From positions 1 through 64,000 of the forward strand of contig JAJUJM010000009.1 in NCBI GenBank assembly GCA_029265315.1: a stretch of 64,000 nt of DNA. The letters run 5' to 3'. Made by a program: the position numbers and the translations under genes. This DNA comes from Actinomycetota bacterium (GTDB lineage Bacteria; Actinomycetota; Coriobacteriia; Anaerosomatales; PHET01). Every line of letters starts with the position of its first letter. The first letter of the stretch is position 1. A model generated the notes under the pieces. The model saw nothing but the letters and a program-made list of their open reading frames with translations, was not told the DNA's origin and did not search any database. Below are positions 54,048-61,277 of the stretch, piece by piece.

Positions 54048-55555
54048 TACCGGCCCCTCGCGATGGAGATCCCGTACCCCAGCAGCGCGAACACGCTCAT
54101 GAACTCGAGGCGACCGAGCCACATGAAGACGATGTAGAAGCATTTCAGCGCATCAGGCATCGAGGGCGACGTCAAGCCACAGCTCAGACCCGTGTTCGAA
54201 CCCGCCGACACTCCCTCGAACAGCGCGGACGGAAGGTCGTAGCCGAAGAAGGTCCCCAGAAGACCCGCGACCGAGTACATGAAGACGTAGAGCACGGTCA
54301 CCATGAGCGCGGACTTCACGGCGTCGTCCTCCAGCCAGTTCTCGCGAAGGTGGTGGTAGCTCTCTCGTATGACCGCTGACCGGGGCGCCACCATGCGACG
54401 GACCTCGGCCACGAGTGACTTGAAGATCATGCCGACCCGGATGCCCTTGATGCCGCCGCCGGTCGAACACGCGGACGCCCCTATACCCATCACCGCCGTG
54501 ACGGCGAGCAGGCCCGCCGTTCCCCATTGCGTCACGAACGCACGCGAGTAGATGGTCGAGAAGCCGGTGGTCGTGTGTCCTGAAGCGAGCTGATAGAACG
54601 CCTTGCGGAACAAAGCCATCGCGTCGGGGTAGACGCCTGCCTTGGCCAGCCAGAACGTCGCGACAAGGACGAACAGGGTGAGGGTCACGGCGAAGCTCAC
54701 CGTCTCGACATTGCGCACGATCTCGCGCCTGCGACCCGTCCAGACCGCCCAGTGCAACGCGAAGTTGAAGGACCCGGCGATGAAGATGATGCTCGTGATC
54801 AGCTCGTGGGGCAGGGAGTGGTACCACATCGTGTTGTACGACTGTGGCGCGAAGCCGCCTGTCGACCACGCCCCCATGAACACCCACAATGAGTGCAGGA
54901 ATGCCCTGACCGGCTCTTGGCCGAGCAGGAGCGCGGAGACCCAGAGCGCGAGAGTCCCGGCACCGAGGTACGCGATGGACACCAGCCAGATCGCGCGGGC
55001 GGTATGGACGACGTTGGGCAACAGGCGCTCATCCCGACCTTCGCCCACGTACACGGAGTACGCGCCCGCCGTACCCTTGAACAGGAACGTCAGCGCGATC
55101 ACGACGATGCCTTGGCCGCCGGCGTATGTCAGTACGTGCCGCCACATGTTGAGACCGTGACTGATGTGGTCGAGGTCCTGCAGCAGGTACAGGCCCGTCG
55201 TCGTGTAGCCGCTCATGACGTCGAACATCGCATCGAGATAGCTGCCTTCATGCCCGGACAGGTACAGCGGCAGGCAACCGATGAGCGTCGCCCAGATCCA
55301 CGAGCCTGACGCCACCACGAGCCCATGGGTCCACCCGAGCTCCTTCGTCGTCCGACACATCGCCTGAGCGCCGAACCCGAACATGAAGCACGCCATCATC
55401 GAGATGAGGAAGTCGACGGCCGTGTCCCACTCGGCGAACACGAGCGACGTGACGAAGGGAACGACCATGAGAAGGCCAACGCCCACGAGCACTTTGCCGG
55501 TGTACTTGCCGATGACGAGATGGTCGTCTCTGCGCGGCCTGACGATCACAGCCAC
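54047..55555 (-). CDS. trkH: TrkH/KtrB-type potassium transporter
   Basis: The 502-residue membrane protein has four pore-loop repeats with the selectivity segments TTTG (in SGYTTTGLY), STGG (in GAWSTGGFA), TTTG (in SGHTTTGFS) and SNTG (in SAGSNTGLS). It imports K+ under control of the two TrkA proteins encoded upstream. It starts at GTG 55555, seven bases upstream of (and overlapping by ten with) the stop of a small membrane-protein gene. Confidence 0.94.
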   Translation of the reverse strand: MAVIVRPRRDDHLVIGKYTGKVLVGVGLLMVVPFVTSLVFAEWDTAVDFLISMMACFMFGFGAQAMCRTTKELGWTHGLVVASGSWIWATLIGCLPLYLSGHEGSYLDAMFDVMSGYTTTGLYLLQDLDHISHGLNMWRHVLTYAGGQGIVVIALTFLFKGTAGAYSVYVGEGRDERLLPNVVHTARAIWLVSIAYLGAGTLALWVSALLLGQEPVRAFLHSLWVFMGAWSTGGFAPQSYNTMWYHSLPHELITSIIFIAGSFNFALHWAVWTGRRREIVRNVETVSFAVTLTLFVLVATFWLAKAGVYPDAMALFRKAFYQLASGHTTTGFSTIYSRAFVTQWGTAGLLAVTAVMGIGASACSTGGGIKGIRVGMIFKSLVAEVRRMVAPRSAVIRESYHHLRENWLEDDAVKSALMVTVLYVFMYSVAGLLGTFFGYDLPSALFEGVSAGSNTGLSCGLTSPSMPDALKCFYIVFMWLGRLEFMSVFALLGYGISIARGR

Positions 55556-55707
55556 AACTCCGCCGCGACGAAAGCGAGGACGACGCCCGCTCCGATGATG
55601 AACAGAATGAACAGGATCTCCACGGCCATGCCCCGCGCGTAACCGCCCCAGTTGGACCGGGCTGTCATCGGGGGGATGCGGGGCTCGACTCGCTCTGTCC
55701 GCTCCAT
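55546..55707 (-). CDS. 53-residue single-span membrane peptide in the Trk operon
   Basis: The frame reads MERTERVEPRIPPMTARSNW, then GGYARGMAVE, then a membrane helix ILFILFIIGAGVVLAFVAAE and LWL. It begins four bases after the trkA stop, with a G-rich ribosome site inside trkA. It ends within the start of trkH (10-base overlap). Position, translation signals and helix make it a real gene. A small regulatory or structural subunit of the K+ transporter, comparable in size to KdpF, is a reasonable guess. Confidence 0.65.
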   Translation of the reverse strand: MERTERVEPRIPPMTARSNWGGYARGMAVEILFILFIIGAGVVLAFVAAELWL

Positions 55708-55711
55708 CAGC

Positions 55712-56380
55712 CTATCCCCCCGTAAGAACCTCCTTCAGGGTCCGCTCAGACTCCACCGCGGTGAACGCGACCACGGTGTCTCCCGCATTGAGCAGCGTGT
55801 CGCCCCGCACCGTCTCGGTGGACTCGTCCTCCCTGATGACCGCGATCAAGACGCAGTCTTTAGGAAGCGCGAGCGTCGAGACCGGTTTGTTGCACACCGT
55901 GCAACGGTCTTTGGGCAGCTCGACCTCGACGATCGCCATGTTGCCCTTGCGAAGCGTCGTGAGAGTCCGGATGTCTCCGACGGTGGCCTCCTCCTCGATC
56001 ATGCGACTGATGATCGTGGTCGAGGAGATGGCCTCTATGCCGAGCGCATTGAATATGTGCTCGTTCTTCGGGTTGTTCACTCGCGAGATCGCGCGCGGGA
56101 CCCCGAATGCGACCTTGGCGAGCTGACAGGCCACGAGGTTGTCGTCGTCGTCGCCCGTGACAGAGGCGAACACGTCCGCGCGGGCCACGCCCGCATCGTC
56201 CTGGAACGTGGCGTCACAGCCATCCCCCAGTATGACGAGCGCTCTGCGCGGCAGCTCGCCGACGAGCTTGTCGACGACCTCTGCGCGTTTTTCGATGACG
56301 GCGACATCGTGACCCGATTCGATGAGCGTACGAGCGAGGTAGCTCGCCACCTTGCCGCCGCCGTTGATCACCACGTACAC
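55712..56380 (-). CDS. trkA: TrkA-family K+ uptake regulator (second copy)
   Basis: The 222-residue protein has an RCK-N (NAD-binding) domain with INGGGKVASYLARTLIESG and an RCK-C domain (about 140-220). A CTVCNK pair (about 162) is unusual and may bind a metal or act as a redox switch. It gates the TrkH channel with the other TrkA. It is two bases downstream of that gene. Confidence 0.92.
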   Translation of the reverse strand: MYVVINGGGKVASYLARTLIESGHDVAVIEKRAEVVDKLVGELPRRALVILGDGCDATFQDDAGVARADVFASVTGDDDDNLVACQLAKVAFGVPRAISRVNNPKNEHIFNALGIEAISSTTIISRMIEEEATVGDIRTLTTLRKGNMAIVEVELPKDRCTVCNKPVSTLALPKDCVLIAVIREDESTETVRGDTLLNAGDTVVAFTAVESERTLKEVLTGG

Positions 56381-56382
56381 CG

Positions 56383-57024
56383 CTACTCCTCCATGAAGCG
56401 AGCAAGCTTCGGGACGGCTTCGTTCTTGACCGCGGCTCGGACCACGTCCCCCGCTTCGAACACCGTGTCCATCGCCGGGATGAACGTGTGATCACCACGC
56501 GCGATGATGGCCGGGAGGATCTGTCCCTCAAGGAACATCTCCTTCACCCTGTGGCCCGCCCAGTCGGCGCGGAGCTTGAACACCACGATCTCGACGTCTC
56601 CGAAGGAATCGACGTGATGCCCGTGGCCGGACTTGATCTTGTCCAGGAGCGATTCGGCCACGAGGGTGGTCCCGCACACGTAATCGAGGTCGAGCTGCTG
56701 GTAGGTCCGCTCCCGTTGGGGGTTGTACAGACGCGCCACCACGTGTGGCACGTGAAAGATCTTTCGGGCCACCTCGGCGGCCATGAGGTTCGTGTTGTCG
56801 AGGTTCGTCACCGCGGCGAAGACATCGGCCTCCTCGATGCCCGCCTCGATCAGAACCTCCTCATCAAACCCCAAGCCCTTCATCGTCACGCCGTTGAAGG
56901 CGGTCCCGAGCCTTCTGAACGAGTCCTGGTCCTTGTCGATGACCGTGACGTTGTTGCCTTCGATCGACAGCAGCGTCGCGAGCTGCGAACCGACTCGCCC
57001 GCACCCCACCACGATGACGTTCAT
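56383..57024 (-). CDS. trkA: TrkA-family K+ uptake regulator (first copy)
   Basis: The 213-residue protein has the Rossmann motif VIVVGCGRVGSQLATLLS with the acidic end of strand 2 (VTVIDKD), then an RCK-C domain (about 135-210). It opens the K+ uptake operon: two TrkA, the small membrane peptide, TrkH and the OB-fold-like protein. Confidence 0.92.
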   Translation of the reverse strand: MNVIVVGCGRVGSQLATLLSIEGNNVTVIDKDQDSFRRLGTAFNGVTMKGLGFDEEVLIEAGIEEADVFAAVTNLDNTNLMAAEVARKIFHVPHVVARLYNPQRERTYQQLDLDYVCGTTLVAESLLDKIKSGHGHHVDSFGDVEIVVFKLRADWAGHRVKEMFLEGQILPAIIARGDHTFIPAMDTVFEAGDVVRAAVKNEAVPKLARFMEE

Positions 57025-57121
57025 CTGAGCGCTCTCGACCTCCCCGTCGCGGCGCCGCTTTCACAGCGCACTCGGAGCACGCTAAACCTGCGGTTTCTGC
57101 GCTGTCAACCAGCAAAGCAGA

Positions 57122-57154
57122 AGCGCCGCCCGGCCAGAGGGACCGAACGGCGCT
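57122..57154 (-). terminator. Terminator after the DUF5679 gene
   Basis: AGCGCCG and CGGCGCT pair around a loop with inner CGG/CCG pairing, 27 bases after the DUF5679 stop. On the minus strand TCTGCTTTGCTGG follows. It separates DUF5679 from trkA. Confidence 0.55.
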
Positions 57155-57180
57155 CCGCACACAAGAAGACAGGAGACCGA

Positions 57181-57327
57181 CTACTTGCCGATCTTGAAGA
57201 TCTTCGTGCCGCAATCGGGGCACAGGCCCTGGGTCGCGGGGCGACCGTTCTTCATCGTGATCTCCTGGGCGTCCTTGATCTCCTTCTTGGCCTTGCACTT
57301 CACGCAGTACCCTTCCTTGGCTGCCAT
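57181..57327 (-). CDS. DUF5679 zinc-ribbon small protein
   Basis: The 48-residue protein reads MAAKEGYCVKCKAKKEI, then KDAQEITMKNGRPATQG and LCPDCGTKIFKIGK. Two CXXC pairs form a zinc ribbon matching DUF5679. AGGAGG lies eight bases before the ATG. It is lysine-rich and may bind nucleic acid. The role is unknown. Confidence 0.88.
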   Translation of the reverse strand: MAAKEGYCVKCKAKKEIKDAQEITMKNGRPATQGLCPDCGTKIFKIGK

Positions 57328-57468
57328 TCGCAGACACCTCCTTCTCAGACAACCTCGTCGAACCCCTCGCCGGGTGGCGGGCGACTCGGTCGTTTCCCCC
57401 GTCTTCGGGCTCTCACGTGGCCCGCTTCGTAGGAGAGTCTACACCTGCACGGGCGTTTGTCACGATTC

Positions 57469-58155
57469 TTAATCGGACGCCGCCCCGGAAGGGCTCCTCT
57501 CGATCTCGGCGGAGAGTCGGCGAACCGACGCTGCGCACACCGCATAGGAAGCTGAACACGCCAGCGTGAGAAACGCCCACGCAAGTCCGCTCGCCATCCA
57601 GAACGACTCCGGGAACGCGCGTATGAGCAGTGATTCCGAGGGAAAGGTCCACGTCCCTTGAGCGAAGAAGATCGAGTGGAAGGACGCGAAGAACCTCGGG
57701 AAATCAAGCAGTGCGACGGCGGTCGCCACCAGCGGCACCGCGATGGTCGCCACCGCACCCGCCGCGAAGGCTTGGACGACCTCTCGGCGAAACCCCGTCC
57801 GCCACGCGGCCAGTCCGGCTGCTGCCAGCATGATTCCCAACAGCAACACCAACACGCGGACGGCGGTCAGGACGCGCCGCACGTCGTCGAGGTGCGAAAC
57901 CGCCTCGGTCTCGAAGCCCGGACGGCCCTCGACCGTCGCCGGGAGCTTCCCGCGTCCGTCCACCACGTAGGCCCGGACCGACTCCGCGACCTCGAGCATG
58001 CGCTGCCTCGAAAGCCCCGCTTCGGCTGCGTGCGAGTATCGGGCGCTCAGGGTGCGGGTGAAGCCGGGCGTCTGCAGCGGCATGAGCGATAGGCCGACGG
58101 CGAACAGCGCCAGACCGATCGCAGCGACCAGAACCGCCAGATGCCGCACGATCAC
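57469..58155 (-). CDS. DUF1461 (TIGR01906) integral membrane protein
   Basis: The 228-residue protein has four membrane segments and the family markers EAVSHLDDVRRVL, FFASFHSIFFAQGTWTFP and FPESFW. The function of the family is not established. Its ATG overlaps the stop of the upstream GGDEF gene by four bases. Confidence 0.88.
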   Translation of the reverse strand: MIVRHLAVLVAAIGLALFAVGLSLMPLQTPGFTRTLSARYSHAAEAGLSRQRMLEVAESVRAYVVDGRGKLPATVEGRPGFETEAVSHLDDVRRVLTAVRVLVLLLGIMLAAAGLAAWRTGFRREVVQAFAAGAVATIAVPLVATAVALLDFPRFFASFHSIFFAQGTWTFPSESLLIRAFPESFWMASGLAWAFLTLACSASYAVCAASVRRLSAEIERSPSGAASD

Positions 58156-59447
58156 GAGACCTCGGTCGTCGGCACACAGTCGGCGGCGGCCACCGCGCGA
58201 TTACCGCCTTCGGCGGTGGCACAACCCAACGCGACGTCCGCCGCGTCCACCAACTCATCAGGCGTGCGGCCGTCCAGCGGAAAGGAAGCGAGCCCCACCG
58301 AGACGGTGACGCTCGCGTCATCGAGGACCACCGCGGCCACCGCCGCACACACCTGCTCGGCGAGCCCTTTGGCGTCGGACGCGAGCGGGGCTCCCTCGAG
58401 CCGCTCGTCCTCGGCATACAACACCGCGAACTCCTCGCCCCCGAAACGGCATGCGAGGTTCGTGGTCGCCACCTCGTCCCCGGTCGGCGTGATCGTCGCC
58501 GCGATCGCCTGCGCGACCGCCACGAGCATCCGGTCTCCGCTGTCGAAACCGAAGCGCCGGTTGAACTCGCCGAATCGGTCGACGTCGATGAGCAACACGT
58601 GCAGTTCGCGGTGGTCCCTCCCGGCACGCTTGATCTCAGACGCGAGCGCTCGACTGAAGTACGACCTCGAATACAGCCCCGTGAGCTCATCGAGCAGCGC
58701 CACTGAACGCCGCGACCCCAGCTCTCGCCTGAACTCGCCGACGAGCCTCGTCGCCACGCCTGCCGTCCCTGCAAGCACAGCGACCTGCCACAGGTAGCGC
58801 ACCGACACGAAGACGAAGTCTTCGTGCACACTCTTGTCCGCAAAGGGAATCGATACGTGCGTGAGCCACCCCAGGTACTCCGACCACTCGATGGCGCCAA
58901 GCAACCCGACGCTGAACGCCGCGTGCAGCCACGCTGAGCGCGGGTGCGGCAGGATGAACGCCGCCTCGAGGATGAACAGTGCGTACATCGACCAGAACCA
59001 CGAGTTCACGCCACCGCTGAAGTAGACGAGCACCGTGACCACGACCGCGTCCAAGGCGAGCTGCAGGTTGTTCCACACGGCGATGTTGCCCAGTCGGCGG
59101 TAGTTGACCGCGTAGAACGTGTTGTAGAGGACGACGAACCCCAAGCTGATGGCCGGGATGGTCATGAGCCGGACGAGCTGGGAGACGTCCATGCGCGTCA
59201 TGTACGCGGAGGCTGCGAGCAGCGAGTAGACGACGAGCACGCCGATCAGGATCCAGCGCACCCTCACCACCAGACCGACCCTGCGGATGTTGGCCTGCAG
59301 CGCCTCGATGTCGAATCGTGTGGGCTGCTCCCGCCACGAGACGAACAGCGTGCGCTCGATACGCTTCTTGAGACGACCGAACCACATCTCGAATGGCGTG
59401 CTTCCTGCTCGAAGACGGGCGTGCGCCGGCTCGCGGCGCCGAACCAT
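58152..59447 (-). CDS. Membrane GGDEF diguanylate cyclase
   Basis: The 431-residue protein has about six membrane segments (about 50-215) and a GGDEF domain (about 230-410) with DELTGLYSRSYF and RFGGEEF. The RxxD inhibitory site before GGEEF is missing (ATTNLACRF). The last helix reads ADVALGCATAEGGNRAV, a weakened form of the usual ALYRAK. It may still be active but lack product inhibition. The ATG at 59447 is used. An ATG at 59387 is the alternative because a TAGACT box touches the first one. Confidence 0.85.
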   Translation of the reverse strand: MVRRREPAHARLRAGSTPFEMWFGRLKKRIERTLFVSWREQPTRFDIEALQANIRRVGLVVRVRWILIGVLVVYSLLAASAYMTRMDVSQLVRLMTIPAISLGFVVLYNTFYAVNYRRLGNIAVWNNLQLALDAVVVTVLVYFSGGVNSWFWSMYALFILEAAFILPHPRSAWLHAAFSVGLLGAIEWSEYLGWLTHVSIPFADKSVHEDFVFVSVRYLWQVAVLAGTAGVATRLVGEFRRELGSRRSVALLDELTGLYSRSYFSRALASEIKRAGRDHRELHVLLIDVDRFGEFNRRFGFDSGDRMLVAVAQAIAATITPTGDEVATTNLACRFGGEEFAVLYAEDERLEGAPLASDAKGLAEQVCAAVAAVVLDDASVTVSVGLASFPLDGRTPDELVDAADVALGCATAEGGNRAVAAADCVPTTEVS

Positions 59448-59508
59448 GAGTCTACCCCAACACGAGCGTGCGACCGCAAACCGGCCGTCGCTCAAGGGCT
59501 TGGACCCG

Positions 59509-59514
59509 TATACT
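59509..59514 (+). promoter_or_regulatory. Candidate -10 box of the haem-lyase genes
   Basis: TATACT lies 32 bases before the ATG of the CcmF/CcsA-like gene. No clear -35 is seen at normal spacing. Confidence 0.4.
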
Positions 59515-59546
59515 TGCCAAGACGCGCACGACACGAGGGAGCCTTG

Positions 59547-60572
59547 ATGCTCAGCGCCCCCGAGACCACCTTCAACGAACTGCGTGCCCTGACGGACACG
59601 CTCGCCGCCATCGGCTCACCCTATCAAGCCGTCCTGGTCGTGGCCGCTGTGCTCTTGGGCGTCGCTGCGTTCCTTCCGGCCGCGCGGCGGTGGCGCGGCT
59701 GGGCGCTCGGAGTCATGACGGTGCTCCTGCTCGTGGGCGAGATGGCGCTCGTGTGGTTCCACTACCGCTTGTGGCAGCTCGCGGCCGTCACGGACCCCGC
59801 CACCGGTGCGGTCGTCGGCAGAGTCGCCGTGCCGCTGTGGGTCGAGTCGGAGAAGCTGTTCGTCTGGGCGCTCGCCGTGGCGGTGCTCGGATCGCTGATG
59901 AGCCGGCACCGCGACGAGCTCCTCTCAGGGACCATGGTGGTGACGGCCGTGCTCACCGCCGGAGCGGCTCTGCTCGGAAGGCCCTTCACCGACCCGGTGC
60001 CCGGGTTCATCGGTCAGTTCATCGGCTACCTTCAGGCATCGTCCATGGGTGGCGTCGCGGCCCAACAGGCGTTCGAGGGCATGTACAACTCGATGCGCTT
60101 CTACTACAACGCCTGGTACATGTGGGTGCACCCACCGCTGCTGTTCCTGAGTTATGGAGCGTTCGCCCTGTCGTTCCTGGCGACCCTGCTCATGATCGCG
60201 CGCCGACACTCCTCCTATGAGACCACCGCTTACCGATGGGCACGATGGGGATACCTGCCGCTGACCCTCGGGATGCTCCTGGGCTTCCCGTGGGCCATCC
60301 TCGCGTGGTCCGGTGAGTCGTGGTGGTGGAGCGGCAAGGTCAACATGTCGATCATGATGTGGCTGCTCTACACCGCCTACCTACACGCTCGCCTGTACCT
60401 GAGGCGTCAGGGCATGTGGAAGACGGTCGCGGGACTGTCCGTGCTCTCGTTCCTGATACTCGTCCTCACGTACGCCACGACCTACGTCGTCCCCGGCGCC
60501 CACAGCTACGTTTCGAACGGTCCACCATCCGAGTTCGCTGCGTTGGTCCACGAGGCGGTGAGCGGCCTGTGA
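59547..60572 (+). CDS. CcmF/CcsA-like cytochrome c haem lyase with altered WWD motif
   Basis: The 341-residue membrane protein has about eight membrane segments. It contains YMWVHPPLLFLSYGAF with His195, as in CcmF and CcsA, and a WWD-like stretch at residues 254-264 reading WSGESWWWSGK. In canonical lyases this stretch reads WG.WWGWDPKE, so the acidic residue and PKE are lost. The following MSIMMWLLYTAYLHARL matches the family. It should attach haem to apocytochromes outside the membrane. It is followed by an overlapping membrane-protein gene that may be its partner. ATG 59547 is chosen, with GGGAG nearby. Confidence 0.78.
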   Translation: MLSAPETTFNELRALTDTLAAIGSPYQAVLVVAAVLLGVAAFLPAARRWRGWALGVMTVLLLVGEMALVWFHYRLWQLAAVTDPATGAVVGRVAVPLWVESEKLFVWALAVAVLGSLMSRHRDELLSGTMVVTAVLTAGAALLGRPFTDPVPGFIGQFIGYLQASSMGGVAAQQAFEGMYNSMRFYYNAWYMWVHPPLLFLSYGAFALSFLATLLMIARRHSSYETTAYRWARWGYLPLTLGMLLGFPWAILAWSGESWWWSGKVNMSIMMWLLYTAYLHARLYLRRQGMWKTVAGLSVLSFLILVLTYATTYVVPGAHSYVSNGPPSEFAALVHEAVSGL

Positions 60573-61210
60573 GCGGCATCGAGGACATCCGGCAGCGGGC
60601 TTGGGACTTCGGACTGACCGTCACGACCGTCATCCTGCTGGCCGGACTGGGCGTGCAGAGCTTCTTGGGCACCGTGTACGTGTGGTGGGCCCAGCGCAGC
60701 ATCCCGGGCTGGGAGCAGTCCTCGTACGCGGGTTACGTCGACGCCATGAACGTCATCGCTGCCCCGCAGCTCATCGGCCTCGTCGTCGTGATGGGGCTGT
60801 GTGTGCCCAAACGACTGTTCTCGCGGCGGGCGCTCATAGCCGTCTCTGCGGCGATGGTCCTCGCCGGCATCGGCGCCTTCGCCGTGACCGGCTCGCTCGC
60901 CGGCGGCGTCACGGTGTACCTCTCACTGGCGGCGCTCATACAGGTCGCTGTCGTCTCGCTCACGGCCGCCGGGGCCAAAGGCCCGAGTTACCTGACCGAA
61001 GGCCGCCTGACCAAACTCGGCAGCGGGCTTCTGCACCTGGGGTTCATCGTCTTCGGAGTGGTCGTGTCCGCTCTCCAGCGTTCGCCCTTCATGATCCCGG
61101 TGTTCTGGGCGAGCACGGTCCTCATGGTGGGAGGCTCGGCCATGAGCTTCTACGCGAACCGGATCGCCGTGCGCAGAAGCGCGCCCGTCGAGCACGACCT
61201 GGACTTCTGA
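60569..61210 (+). CDS. Membrane protein, probable partner of the haem lyase
   Basis: The 213-residue protein has six membrane segments and starts at GTG overlapping the lyase stop (GTGA). The segment GLGVQSFLGTVYVWWAQRSIPGWEQ contains paired Trp residues. A conserved-looking outer loop follows. No family is recognised. Coupled translation with the lyase suggests a cytochrome maturation or haem delivery role. Confidence 0.6.
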   Translation: MSGIEDIRQRAWDFGLTVTTVILLAGLGVQSFLGTVYVWWAQRSIPGWEQSSYAGYVDAMNVIAAPQLIGLVVVMGLCVPKRLFSRRALIAVSAAMVLAGIGAFAVTGSLAGGVTVYLSLAALIQVAVVSLTAAGAKGPSYLTEGRLTKLGSGLLHLGFIVFGVVVSALQRSPFMIPVFWASTVLMVGGSAMSFYANRIAVRRSAPVEHDLDF

Positions 61211-61212
61211 GT

Positions 61213-61245
61213 GGCCCGTTTCGCAGACACGTCTGTGCGCGGGCC
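61213..61245. terminator. Bidirectional hairpin between convergent genes
   Basis: GGCCCG pairs with CGGGCC, and the inner GCAGAC pairs with GTCTGTGC. This hairpin starts two bases after the plus-strand stop and lies before the end of the convergent peptidase gene. Confidence 0.6.
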
Positions 61246-61277
61246 CTATGGCGCTCAGAGCAGCAGCCGGCCCGTGC

